Source: Acanthosepion esculentum (lineage: Eukaryota; Mollusca; Cephalopoda; Sepiida; Sepiidae). From it: 64,000 nucleotides of DNA. The position numbers were made by a program, and so were the translations under genes. Positions 44,484 through 54,529 of this stretch are shown here, one piece after another; the first letter of the stretch is position 1, and each line of letters starts with the position of its first letter. A model generated the notes under the pieces. It did not search any database and had not been told where the DNA came from. It worked only from the letters and a program-made list of their open reading frames with translations. Location of the stretch: positions 51,239,955-51,303,954 of the forward strand of contig OZ038517.1 of the NCBI GenBank assembly GCA_964036315.1, in the 5' to 3' direction.

Positions 44484-44945
44484 AAAGAAAAAATACTCCA
44501 CCCACAAATCCCACGGAAGCTGAAGACAATTATTAACGGAACCATAGCCAGACCAATGCCATTATAATCCAAAAGCGAGATTTGAAGTTGAGCGTACTCT
44601 CGAAGGGTTGGGAATTTTGGTTTTATATTAAAAGTTCAGGCACATACGAGCCAAATCTCGATTTCGCTTCTTTGTATCAGGGATCTCAAGCTAAAAGAAC
44701 ACAAATGACCATTACGTGCTGAGGGACAGATGTGGCGAGCCCGAAGCATGATGGCCGTTGTCTCCATGGTCGGGAACCACTTCCTAAGGGAACCCGCTGA
44801 CTCACATGAAGCGGAATTAAATCACAGATAAGTTTTACCCTTTCTGCTAATTTCGAGGCGAATTTTCAGAGGATGAAGGTGGAGGGGGTGGCGCTATCAT
44901 AGTGACAAGAACAATCTTGATGGGAAAAAAAGTCGACATCGTTTC
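44483..44945. other. Spacer, no gene recognised
   Basis: Moderate GC patches ('ggtggagggggtggcgcta'). It may be diverged LINE sequence upstream of 44950, but nothing is readable. Confidence 0.35.
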
Positions 44946-44949
44946 CGAA

Positions 44950-45145
44950 TTATTCAAGGAAAATGACTCAATATAAACCTTTGCAAAACAGAAACAATAA
45001 TCTGGAATTGGAATGAAGTCAAAGACACCACGTACCCTGAATCCTTCATAAAATTTTACGATGTGGAATTAGTAACTACTAAACACTTCAAATACCTCGG
45101 TGTATGGAGCAGTTACAACATATTTAATATATAGAAGATAAAAAA
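44950..45145 (+). pseudogene. LINE RT fragment before the 40-bp array
   Basis: One frame gives INLCKTETIIWNWNEVKD, YPESFIKFYDVELV and TTKHFKYLGVW. The order KTE...FKYLGV is that of the RT thumb region in many LINEs. Short and interrupted. It fits with 45827-46090 as the other side of the same ORF. Confidence 0.6.
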
Positions 45146-45164
45146 AATAGGCTGTTATAAGGAT

Positions 45165-45825
45165 AGTTTCACTCAACACCGCAAGCTGTTACGAAACCAA
45201 AACATTAACCTAATAACACTGAAAGCTGTTACGAAACCAAAATATTAACCGAATAACACCGAAAGCTGTTACGAAACCTAAACATTAACCTAATAGCACC
45301 GCAAGCAGTCACTAAACCAAAACATGAACCTAATAACACCGCAAGCTGTTATGGATCCTAAACATTAACCTAATAACACCTCAAGCTGTTACGAAACCAA
45401 AACATTAACCTAATAACACCGAAAGTTGTTACGAAACCTAAACATTAACCTAATAACACCGAAAGCTGTTATGGAACCAAAACACTAACCTAATAACACC
45501 GCAAGCTGTTATGGATCCTAAACATTAACCTAGTAAAACCGCAAGCAGTCACGAAACCAAAACATGAACCTAATAACACCGCAAGCTGTTATGGATTCTA
45601 AACATTAACCTAATAACACCTCAAGCTGTTACGAAACCAAAACATTAACCTAATAACACCGAAAGCTGTTATGAAACCTAAACATTAACCTAATAACATC
45701 GAAAGCAGTTACGGAACCAAAACATGAACCTAATAACACCGCAAGCTGTTATGGATCCTAAACATTAACCTAATAAAACCGCAAGCCGTTATGAAACCAA
45801 AACATTAACCTAATAACTCAAGTTA
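45165..45825 (+). repeat. 40-bp satellite, about 16 copies
   Basis: 'gcaagctgttatggatccta' plus 'aacattaacctaataacacc' repeats every 40 bp from 45181. Variants include 'gaaagctgttacgaaaccaa'. It lies between two halves of a LINE-like ORF. Confidence 0.96.
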
Positions 45826-45826
45826 T

Positions 45827-46090
45827 GCCATTAAATAGTCTCATCAGTCCGAGACATTCATATGGATGTCATACATGGCGTCAAGCTTATTCAGAAATAT
45901 CTAAACTGTCGGCTACATACAAATGTTTCATCATATCGATAGTTAAAAACGGTTTGGAGAGTAAGAATCCTGTAGGTCTTAGCAAGGACTATACTTCTTC
46001 GGATATCGTAGACGGGTGTTACATAATCACAAATCACTGTACCAAATAACAAGAACCATATCACTTGAGGACTTCCAACAGAAGCAACAA
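45827..46090 (+). pseudogene. LINE RT fragment after the 40-bp array
   Basis: The frame from 45825 gives SYGCHTWRQAYSEISKLSAT then YKCFI, resembling the LLYGCETW segment that follows the FKYLG region in LINE RTs. It continues as IVKNGLESKNPVGLS and becomes unreadable after 46049. Confidence 0.5.
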
Positions 46091-46192
46091 TTAAAATAAT
46101 AGGCACATGCAACTCGAAAAGAAAATGATGACATAATCAAGATGTTGACATTCCACACTACTTCAAACAAAAGGTTAGGAAGGTAACCCCTA

Positions 46193-46840
46193 TCACAAGG
46201 AAAGTTGGCTCCCTGTGCCGAGCCAGGAAATTTTTCTCCCCGGAATCGATCCTTCAAATCTACAAATCAACCGTTCGCCCTTGCATGGAGTATTGCTGCT
46301 ATATATGGTCTGGAGCCCCTTCTATTTGCCTCGGGGTTCTTGATAAGATCCAGAGATGGATATGCAATGTAATTGGCCCTGATCTGGCATCTCGTCTGCA
46401 GTCGCTCTCTCACAGACGTGCCGTCCCTTCTCTCTCTCTCTTTTTTACAAATACTTTCATGGCAATTGCTCTGATGAGCTGCTTTCGCTGGTTCCCATAC
46501 TTCATGAATTCAAGCATCCTACGAGGCTGGCATCCTGCTCTCACCCTTTCACTGTTGAAACTGTTAAATGTATCTGTCTCTTCTACCCCAATAGCTTCAT
46601 ATCTCGCAGCTCTCGCCTGTGGAACTCACTTCCATTTTCCTGTTTCCCTGATAGCTATAATCTCCAACTATTCAAATGTAATGTCAATCGACATCTCCCA
46701 TTGCCTTGATCTATACACTATCCTTCTCCTCATCCTTTCCTCTATCACTCCTATCCGCTCTCGCTCCAAATCCTCTGTAACCCCTTGCGTGCTATTGGCT
46801 TTCCTCCTTGCTTGGGGTGAAATGCATAAAAAAAAAATAC
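46193..46840 (+). pseudogene. LINE family A 3' fragment
   Basis: Close relative of 21765-22400: RKVGSLCRARKFFSPESILQ, RPCMEYCCYIWSGAPS, DKIQRWICNVIGPDLASRLQ, SLSHRRAVPSL, then frameshifted. 5'-truncated in the RT thumb. Flanking DNA at 46115-46185 ('ccacactacttcaaacaaaa', 'ggttaggaag') recurs at 47055-47118 without the LINE. Confidence 0.88.
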
Positions 46841-47240
46841 TGAAAAGAGCGATAAAAGTTAGTGGACTTGAGAAACATATTTTCCTGGAAATTGTTTTAA
46901 GGAAATGTTAGATGAATTTCGACTGATAATCTTCTCGGTCAATGAATATTTACTTAGCCAATAAATGCCAAATGTTTCTTTATAAGCTAATACTACTATT
47001 ACAATTATAAAGGGAGATTAATGAAGGCATTCTGCGACTGATGCGTATTTTTTCAAAGAGAAAAATAATGACATTATCAATATACCGACGGCCCACACTA
47101 CTTCAAATAAAAGGTTAGGAAGTGCTAATATTAAAATTTCCATTAAGATTATGAAGGGAAATTCATGAAGTTATTTCGTGTCTGATCTGCACGCATTGAT
47201 GGCCGAAAGAAAAAAAAAACTAAACAGGCATTTAAAAAAA
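46841..47240. other. Spacer with duplicated flank
   Basis: 47055-47118 repeats the DNA just before the LINE at 46193. No gene recognised. Confidence 0.45.
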
Positions 47241-47245
47241 AAGGC

Positions 47246-47272
47246 TATATATATATATATATATATATATAT
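47246..47272. repeat. (AT)n microsatellite
   Basis: About 13 AT units. Confidence 0.9.
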
Positions 47273-47399
47273 GTGAAGAAATATAGTTTTAAAATGTGCT
47301 ATATTTATGGGATAAAGTGCTCAATATCAGAGATAGAGCGTGTGTAAATATAAAAGTCAACATAGAAGTCAACACTTAGAGGCGACAGTCAGGCCACGA

Positions 47400-48090
47400 G
47401 TGCTGTTATTTTTCTCGGCTATTTATATATACGGGTCAGTGGTGCATTGTGGGTAGTCTGTTTTGGCGGTTATTTTACCGGAAGTCGTTTATTTGTTTAT
47501 TTATTTATTTGGGTCAAATTATTTTGCTTGTTTTTATTTATTTTTATTTTTTATCTTATATATTAATTTATATTTTATTTTTATTTTGATCGGTGTTTTT
47601 ATTAACGTAATAAAAATTTGTTTATATAGCTTATTTAATAGTTTTGTTTTTGTTTGGGAAGATAATTAAAGCTATTTGTTAAATTTTGAAGTTGATTGTT
47701 GTAGTTTGTTCTAACTAATATTTTGACGGGAATAGTTTGTAATTTATTTATTTGGATTGATTATCTTGATTAAGATATATTTATTTTACTTTTTATTTAT
47801 TTGTTACACTGTATATTTTCTCTTTATGGTTTTCGATTTTTAAGTAACGCAGTATATTATTATTTTTTATTCATTTTTTTATCGTTATATAACAGTTATA
47901 GGTATTTTTAGTCCGATTTTTTGTTTTGATTTTTATAGTCTAATATTTTGGTCATAATAGTTTGCTAATTTGTTTATTATCTACTTTATTTATTGATTTT
48001 GTTTCTTATTTTTTATTCTATTTCGTCTATTCTAACAGGTGTGATTTGGTAATTTGTTTGGATTAATTTATTTTGCTTATTTTATTGTCA
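47400..48090 (+). repeat. T-rich region with degenerate roughly 300-bp repeats
   Basis: 'gttttcgatttttaagtaac' occurs at about 47828 and 48125, each after 'tttatttattt' stretches, which suggests an old duplication. A 68-codon T-rich frame at 47463-47669 is not supported as a gene. Confidence 0.5.
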
Positions 48091-48091
48091 T

Positions 48092-48395
48092 TTTGTTTGT
48101 TTATATATTTATTTATTTTTTCCGTTTTCGATTTTTAAGTAACGTAGTAAAAATTTGTTTTCATGTCTGCATTTTGAGATGAGCTCGGATCTTTTATTAA
48201 ATAATTTATTTTGGTCTGGGAAGGTAATGATAGCTATTTTTTCCTCCAAGCAAACTTTGAATGCTGAACAATCTCTTAACAGATGAAGAAGAGACTTGAA
48301 ACAACAGAAATCTTGTCATAGAGAAAGGTACACTATTTACATTATTCGGACTATTGTCCTCATCTTTGTCGCCATATTTATTACAACGTTTCGGC
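48092..48395 (+). repeat. Long direct repeat, copy 1
   Basis: About 97% alike to 52285-52575 by eye: 'cgttttcgatttttaagtaa', 'catgtctgcat', 'gatgagctcggatctttta', 'tttggtctgggaaggtaatg'. It includes a LINE B scrap 'acagatgaagaagagacttg' (QMKKRLETTE) and the start of repeat F. Confidence 0.9.
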
Positions 48396-48625
48396 CGTGG
48401 TTGGAATGTCGAACTGAATCCTTTATTTCGCTCACTTGGCTAGACTGTTCTAGTTCCGCGTGTCATGTTTTATCTCCTGTTAATTCCCCTCTCCAAGTTT
48501 TCCACTACCTTAACCGGGTATTGAACTCACATTATTTCGGTCCTGTCACTGGATCTAACTAACGCCTTTATCCACTGTGCCATTGTAATAAATATGGCGA
48601 CAAAGATGAGAACAATAGTTCGAAT
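48330..48625 (+). repeat. Dispersed repeat F
   Basis: 'tattcggactattgtcctca' through 'gtttcggccgtggttgga' and 'cttaaccgggtattgaactc', then 'taataaatatggcgacaaag' with 'aataatgtaaatagtgtaca' in inverted orientation at 48585-48650. The ends of the segment are thus an inverted repeat. Confidence 0.7.
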
Positions 48626-48659
48626 AATGTAAATAGTGTACATAATACCTCATCTCAGA

Positions 48660-48735
48660 AATATAGACAGATATAGAGAAAGTGGTTGAAAATATTATGG
48701 ACTGAACATGTGAGCAACGAGGAAGTTTGAAGGAA
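48660..48735 (+). pseudogene. LINE family B scrap
   Basis: Encodes RKWLKILWTEHVSNEEV, the family B segment following the RT. It passes directly into purine-rich repeat DNA. Confidence 0.65.
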
Positions 48736-49720
48736 GAATGAAAAACAATGAATAGCAGAAAATGAACGAAAAAGAAACAAAGACAGAAAGTGAACGAAAT
48801 AAAAATAAACGAGAAATGAAAAGAGAAAATGAACGAAAAAAGAAACCGAATGAAACCAGAAAAATGAATGATAAAATGAATGAAAAAAGCGAAAAAAGAA
48901 ATGGAAAGAAAATAAATGCAAATGAAAATGAATGAAAAACGAACGTAAAAGGAAGGAGAATGAAAGAAAAATAAATAAAAGAACATGAAAAACAGAAAAG
49001 CAACGAAGAATAAACAAAGACGGCAAATATACAAAGTTTTTAAAAATATGATGAATGAAAGCAGCAAATGAATGAAAAAAAAACCCTGAAAAATGCATGA
49101 TAAAATGAATGAAAAAAGAAATAAAAAAATAGAGAAAATGAATGCAAACGAAAATGAAAGAAAAATAAATTGAACGTAAAAGTAAAGAGAATGAAAGAAA
49201 AATAAATACAAGAACATGAAAAGCAGAAAGTAAATGAAGAAAGAAAGACGAATGTACGAAATTTTAAAAAAATATGATGATGAAAGGAGGAAGTGAATGA
49301 AAGAAAAACTGAATAAAAAATATGTGAAGAGACAGAAAAAGCAAATGAACGCCGACGGAAAAAATGAATAAAAGTAAATTATAAAAAAAAAAAATACAAA
49401 ACCCCCCAAAAACAAACGAACTGAATGAAAATTAAACTGGATGAAAACAAAAGAAAATGATGAAGGAATTACAGCGAAATGAAATATATAAATGAACGAT
49501 TTTGAGTGAACGAAAAAGAAAGTAAATAAAAAAGTAAGTAAAACAAAAAGAACGAAAAGAGAAAATGAATGAAAATCCAAGAAAATAAATTAGCAATACA
49601 TAGAAATGAATGAAAAAAGAAAGAGTGACGAAACAAAGAAAACGAATGAAAAAGAAGTAAATTCAAGAAAAAAAAAACTGACATCAGAAAGAAAAATCAA
49701 AACTTCATAAAAAAAATAAG
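48736..49720 (+). repeat. One-kilobase purine-rich tract
   Basis: Degenerate units of 'gaatgaaaaaagaaa' and 'gaacgaaaaagaaac', with a larger repeat of about 250 bp ('ataaatacaagaacatgaaa' near 49201, 'ataaataaaagaacatgaaa' near 48971). The 341-codon minus frame is F, S and L repeat translation, not a membrane protein. Confidence 0.9.
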
Positions 49721-50035
49721 AAAGAGTTACATGATCAGGTGATACACGCTTCCAGTGCGCAATGTCATATGTCACATGACTGACTCCATTAAATCAGCCA
49801 GCTTAAGTTACGATGAAATCTAGAGAGACTTGCGCCTAACAAAGCTGAAATAACGTTCCTTTTCGGGTGGGTAGTTTTAAATGACAAGAAGACGTACGAA
49901 CGGGTGATATAGAATTTAATCACACGATCGGTACAGCTAAAAGAATAAGTGCAAATTCGTTAATATGGCTTCAGTTTGTGTTAGGGATACAACGGGAGAA
50001 CGTCAAAAAGTACCGTATTCAAAAAAAGAATCTAC
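49721..50035. other. Spacer, no gene recognised
   Basis: Nothing beyond short frames. It lies between the purine tract and a LINE A scrap. Confidence 0.4.
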
Positions 50036-50039
50036 AATT

Positions 50040-50175
50040 TTATTGACCCGAACCTGGCATCTCGCCGCCATAATGTAGCCTCCTTGTGTCTTTTCTATAT
50101 ATATCTTCGTGGTTATTGTTCTGATCAGCTTTCCTGCTTGGCACATCGATTTTACGAATTTAAGCTCCGTAACTA
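50040..50175 (+). pseudogene. LINE family A scrap
   Basis: The frame gives DPNLASRRHNVASLCLFYIY then LRGYCSDQLSCLAHRFYEFK, equivalent to GPDLASRLQSLSHRR..FYKYFHGNCSDELLSL in family A. Confidence 0.75.
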
Positions 50176-50249
50176 GATAGCACAGTCTATATACTCCGAA
50201 GATTTTTGCCTGTTTATTTTTTTCTTGTTAATAAATGTCCTTTATTTAA

Positions 50250-50620
50250 TCTATATATATAACATAGAGGATATCTGTGTGTTTGTGTGTCTCTGTGTCT
50301 GTGTTTGTCTGTCTGTCTGTGTGTGTGATACCTTTTCACTCGAGACCCATCCAACGGATTTTCACCAAAACTTGGCAGATACGTTGTACAATGTAAGAGA
50401 TAGATTCTTAGCATAAAAATCGATGATTTAAAAAATTCAGTAATCGATAAAGCCGGTCAAAAATCGATAAATACAACTTTTTTTTACTCCTATTACGTTC
50501 AAATTCGGTATGTAGGTAACTTACATCATGATGAGCTCAACGATACGTCATTTTTATTTCTACGCCACGGCGTTTAACGAAAAACCGAGAAAAACAAAAA
50601 ATCAATTTCAACACAAATTT
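50250..50620 (+). mobile_element. Helitron-like 5' end with (GT)n and (TGTC)n
   Basis: Begins near 'tctatatatataacatagag', then (TGTG/TGTC)n and 'cactcgagacccatccaacg' with 'gattttcaccaaaacttgg'. The start resembles the 5' ends at 30925 and 32564. No 3' end is identified, so this is tentative. Confidence 0.4.
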
Positions 50621-51240
50621 TAAACTAAAAACTCCCTCAATTTTCAAGCAATCTAATACAAACTTCACTCAATTGTAGCCAACAATAAGTTGATTGTTTA
50701 ACAGTCATGTAACTTGATAATTGAGTCCACCCGTATAGTGAAAACCCGCGTAAATGTCGAAAAATGGCGATTTTTATTCGTTTCTTTCATCTAACTTAAC
50801 AATTGCTTTATAAATGCATCCTCTTTTACATCTCTGCTAACACATTGACAAAATAATTGTCGTCTGAAGTGGGTCTTCATGTTGCCTGTTTTACCCCTTC
50901 ATGCCCTCGGCTAACTTCAATCGAATAAATACAGACTACTTCTGTTATATCAGTAACTGCATTAATTAAAAATATTTTTTAATGAATGTACTTTAAAGTA
51001 ATTGAAGAAGATCGATTCTGTTACATCTAAACATGATGCTGTTTTTGCTCCATTCTAATTGATCGCTTTTTCGGATCGTCCATCTGATATGGCTGCTAGT
51101 TAAATCTAAGTAACAAAAAAGATCCCGACCCTTCTTCTGCCTCGTGGCCGGCAGACATTTGGCTGGCAGACATTTGGCTGATGGACAGTTCACCGAAAAA
51201 TGATAGATAGATAGATTGTTTGTTTAATGCTGAAAAGTTT
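50621..51240. other. Spacer, no gene recognised
   Basis: AT-rich. A small direct duplication 'acatttggctggcag' near 51155-51175 underlies a 66-codon minus frame. Confidence 0.4.
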
Positions 51241-51244
51241 TTTT

Positions 51245-51512
51245 TTTGTTTTTTTAAAGTATAGTTGGCAATATTGTTTTCCAAAAAAGTATAGTTGGTA
51301 ATATTGTTTTCCAAAAAAGTATAGTTGGTAATATTGTTTTCCAAAAAAGTATAGCTGGTAATGTTTTTTTTCAAAAAAAGTATAGCTGGTAATGTTGTTT
51401 TTGAAAAAAAGTATAGCTGTTAATGTTATTTTTCAAAAAAAGTATAGCTGGTAATAATATTTTTCAAAAAACGGATAGCTGGTAATAATATTTTTTCAAA
51501 AAGAAATGTGCT
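51245..51512 (+). repeat. 30-bp minisatellite, about 9 copies
   Basis: 'aaaaagtatagttggtaata' plus 'ttgttttcc' repeats every 30 bp at first, then with slightly variable length ('gtatagctggtaatgttg'). The 92-codon minus frame (NNITNYTFLE repeats) is repeat-encoded. Confidence 0.95.
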
Positions 51513-51539
51513 GGAAAAGACCTGGAAGTTTGGAAAAGA

Positions 51540-51650
51540 CCGGGAAGTTCACTATTTGCCTATAGCTGGGACCCCAACAGGTGCTACCACCCCGGGTCAG
51601 GGTGGACCTGGGAACACCAGCAATTAAGAGGTGGTCCCACGCTTTCACCG
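51540..51650 (+). repeat. Dispersed repeat D
   Basis: 'gttcactatttgcctatagc', 'tgggaccccaacaggtgcta', 'ccccgggtcagggtggacct'. Directly joined to the 30-bp minisatellite, whose 'agtatagctgg' resembles DNA before other D copies. Confidence 0.75.
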
Positions 51651-51899
51651 AAAAAGTGCAAGTGAAAATAATAACAAGCAATACTACAAGTATTTTAATT
51701 AACAGTATCATTAGGTAGAATAGGACTAATAATTACCCTTGAATTTCAATTACTAAGTCTAAATTTAAAGTTAAAAGTTTTCTTATTTCAATGTTTGTTG
51801 AAATTAGTATTAAAAAAAAATATTTGAGTTTATTTGGGTAAGAAGTAATACTTAATTATTTATATTCGCATTTATCGGGTTATCTCCTTCTCATTTCTT

Positions 51900-52160
51900 A
51901 ACCCTTCAAAAGGGGTCTCTCTCCCACGTGTATAAATACTTGTTCACCCTTCTCTCTTCCTTTTTTTCCTCTGCTTACGCGCACGTGCGAGCAACTATCT
52001 CGACTTAGGCCACGGGCCGAAACCTCGCACGTGAGGCGAGGTATAAAACTTTCTCTTTTTTCCACTTACACCGATAAGTGAACTCTCACACAACAGCGTT
52101 TCCCATATTCTGGGAACACGCTAAAAACAAAATCCACATCCGTACGGAAACACAACATAC
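51900..52160 (+). promoter_or_regulatory. E-box plus TATA-like site and serial dyads
   Basis: CACGTG at 51925 abuts TATAAATA at 51931. Downstream are GCACGTGC (about 51982), CCTCGCACGTGAGGCGAGG (about 52023-52041), CACTTACACCGATAAGTG (about 52064), TTCCCATATTCTGGGAA (about 52098) and TCCGTACGGA (about 52140). The layout suggests a promoter region, perhaps of an LTR, but no LTR borders or ORF are found. Confidence 0.35.
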
Positions 52161-52284
52161 ACACAACTTTCCATACAGACACTGTAACATTTTATTCATG
52201 TCTTCAATGTATTTGTAATTTGTGTATTAATCTATTGTTATTAATATATATTTGTTGCATACATATATATCGGTCTTGTTTGTT

Positions 52285-52575
52285 TTGTTTATATATTTAT
52301 TTATTAATTTCGTTTTCGATTTTTAAGTAACGTAGTAAAAATTTGTTTTCATGTCTGCATTTCGAGATGAGCTCGGATCTTTTATTTAATAATTTATTTT
52401 GGTCTGGGAAGGTAATGATAGCTATTTTTTCCTCCAAGCAAACTTTGAATGCTGAACAATCTCTTAACAGATGAAGAAGAGACTTGAAACAACAGAAATC
52501 TTGTCATAGAGAAAGGTACACTATTTACATTATTCGGACTATTGTCCTCATCTTTGTCGCCATATTTATTACAAC
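52285..52575 (+). repeat. Long direct repeat, copy 2
   Basis: Matches 48092-48395 with few differences and diverges after 'tttattacaac'. It lies about 4.2 kb from copy 1 in the same orientation. Confidence 0.9.
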
Positions 52576-52841
52576 ATTTTTCTCCATTATAGTCCAACAT
52601 TACTATGTAGCTGGACCGGCCAGCAGGAAGTTTTAGTCCAGAGATTTTCATCTTCATATTCACCCCCGGTCCTCTACACATTTAACAGTAAGATAAAAGC
52701 TACTTCATCCCTTTAAGATAATGATCATTAAAAGCAAACTTAAAATATCTTTCATATCGTAAAAGTTTAAGATTTTTGCTGTAGTAAAATGTCCTTTTTC
52801 TCAAGATACTTATCATCTTACAGTAATATTTGAAATAAAAT

Positions 52842-53265
52842 ACAGGGTGTCCCCAAATATTTGACACCATTTTAAAAGCAATTATCTTAAAAACTACTAA
52901 GTCGAGCTCAATGAAATTGAACAGCTTAGGCGTTGAACATTATAAGTTTATCACTGAATCGATTTCATAAGTTTTCAATATTTGCACCGACTGTGACACG
53001 CCACACGTCAAGTCGGTAGTTAAGCTCGTGCCAAACACGCTGTAGCATGTCTCCAGTAACATTATCCAGCGCTAACATGATTATCTGCTTCAGTTCATCA
53101 ATGTTAACAGGAAGAAGGGTGGGGTACATAGACCAATCCCTTCACATATCCACATAAAATCACAGGGGGACAGGTCCGGTAACCGCGGCGGCTATTTCAT
53201 CAGAAAACTGTCTTCATCTCCACCACGCCCGATCCATCCTTCTGGCAGATTCTCATTGAGATAAG
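52842..53265 (-). pseudogene. Mariner/IS630-like transposase C-terminus
   Basis: On the minus strand the frames give LPEGWIGRGGDEDSFL, then PPRLPDLSPCDFMWI, the SPDLxPxDF block holding the last catalytic Asp of DD(x)D transposases. Further on, frameshifted, come VYVPPLP-like and DMLQRVWHELNYRLDVWRVT segments. After the ORF the terminal sequence on the plus strand is TACAGGGTGTCCCC (52842), a common end of such elements. The N-terminal two thirds and the other end are missing. Many stops. Confidence 0.75.
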
Positions 53266-53625
53266 AAAATTATTGTGTTACTTTAAAATCAATATAAATT
53301 AAAAACTTTTAAGATTAATATGTTTTTCCGTTACTTTAATATTTGCATTTTAGCTGTTCTGTCGCCATCTGGACACACATCCCAATGTCCAAGCACTAGA
53401 TGAAGAGCAAGTGGCCCAAATTGAAGGGGTTTCAAACGCGAACGGACAAACAGAATTTGCCGTTTATTTATTTAGATTATAATCATATGATTATTTTCAG
53501 TCCTCACCTTTATTGTTAGTTTCACAATGTTTTGGCTGTGGCGCCCTCCGGCCTTCCGACCTTTTTCGGGTGTTTTTCGATCGGGGTAAGAAATAATAAG
53601 TCGGGGAAATAAATAATAAATTGGA
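53266..53625. other. Spacer with repeat F-like motif
   Basis: 53530-53580 ('gctgtggcgccctccggcct', 'tttttcgggtgtttttcg') echoes the cctgaag/ggccg motif of repeat F. No gene recognised. Confidence 0.4.
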
Positions 53626-53629
53626 TTAA

Positions 53630-54290
53630 TAAATAATTTCCTCTCCTTTGTAGCTCTTAATAAATTTTGTCTTTTTGTTATCTCTCCTAAATCCTGTTCT
53701 GCCGTTCATTTACTAAAGTTTGTTTTTATGTGCTATGTTCCTTTAGGGTATTGGAGATCATGACTCTCCACAATTTCCTCTCCTTTGTAGCTCTTAATAA
53801 ATTTTGTTTTTTGTTATCTCTCCTAAATCCTGTTTGCCATACATTTAGTCAAGCTTGTTTTCATGTGCTATGTTCCTTTAAGCTGTTGATGATCATGACT
53901 CTCCACTATTTCCTCTCCTTTGTACCTCTTAATAAATTTTGTCTTTTTTTATCTCTCCTAAATTCTTTTTTTGCTATCAATTTAATCATGTTTGTTTCTC
54001 TTCTTTTTTATGTGCTATGTTCCCTTATGGTATTAGTGATCATGACTCTCCACAATTTCCTCTCCTTTGTAGCTCTTAATAAAATTTGTCTTTTTGTTAT
54101 CTCTCCTAAATTCTTTTTTTGCTATCAATTTAGTCATGTTTGTTTATCTTCTTTTGTGCTATGTTCTTTATGGTATTAGCGATCATGACTCTCCACAATT
54201 TCCTCTCCTTTGTAGTTCTTAATAAATCATGTCTTTTTGTTATCTCTCCTAAGACTTGTTCCACCACACATTGAATCAAGCTCGTAAGGT
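53630..54290 (-). repeat. Tandem array of the LINE B C-terminus, about 4.5 copies
   Basis: 'gatcatgactctccacaatt' marks units at 53756, 53891, 54038 and 54181 (spacings 135, 147 and 143). On the minus strand each encodes GEITKRQ.LLRATKERKLWRV-like residues and 'gaacatagcacataaaaaca'. The 149-codon plus frame at 53730-54179 is its antisense. Confidence 0.9.
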
Positions 54291-54529
54291 AGGTTATGCT
54301 TTGTTTTCCTCAGCCCCACATGACTTCAGTCTCTCCTGGGAGTATCAAATTTTCCAAGCCCTATTTTCTCATTATGCCCCCTAGTAATTTCAACTGTCTC
54401 TTCCTGAAGAGTCGATTTTGTTTCCTTTTTTTTTCTAAAACTTCGTCGGTGCACATATTTCCGGTCCATGATATCCTCAGCATCCTTCTGTAGAGCCACA
54501 TTTCTGTTGATTCAAATCTCATCTTCATC
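54291..54529 (-). pseudogene. LINE family B post-RT region
   Basis: On the minus strand: FESTEMWLYRRMLRISWTGN, then LFRKRQLKLLGGIMRK, GLENLILPGE and SITYLTSLIQCVVEQVLGEI. It joins the RT array (above 54530) to the C-terminal array (below 54290), so 53630-55565 is one LINE copy with two expanded segments. Confidence 0.85.

Noticed and set aside
48555..49580. 341-codon minus frame that looks like a membrane protein
   Set aside because: The hydrophobic F/S/L composition comes from translating the pyrimidine strand of a degenerate purine repeat. No start context, no domain, and neighbouring frames are also open.
53730..54179. 149-codon plus frame with hydrophobic repeats
   Set aside because: Antisense of the tandem LINE B C-terminus.
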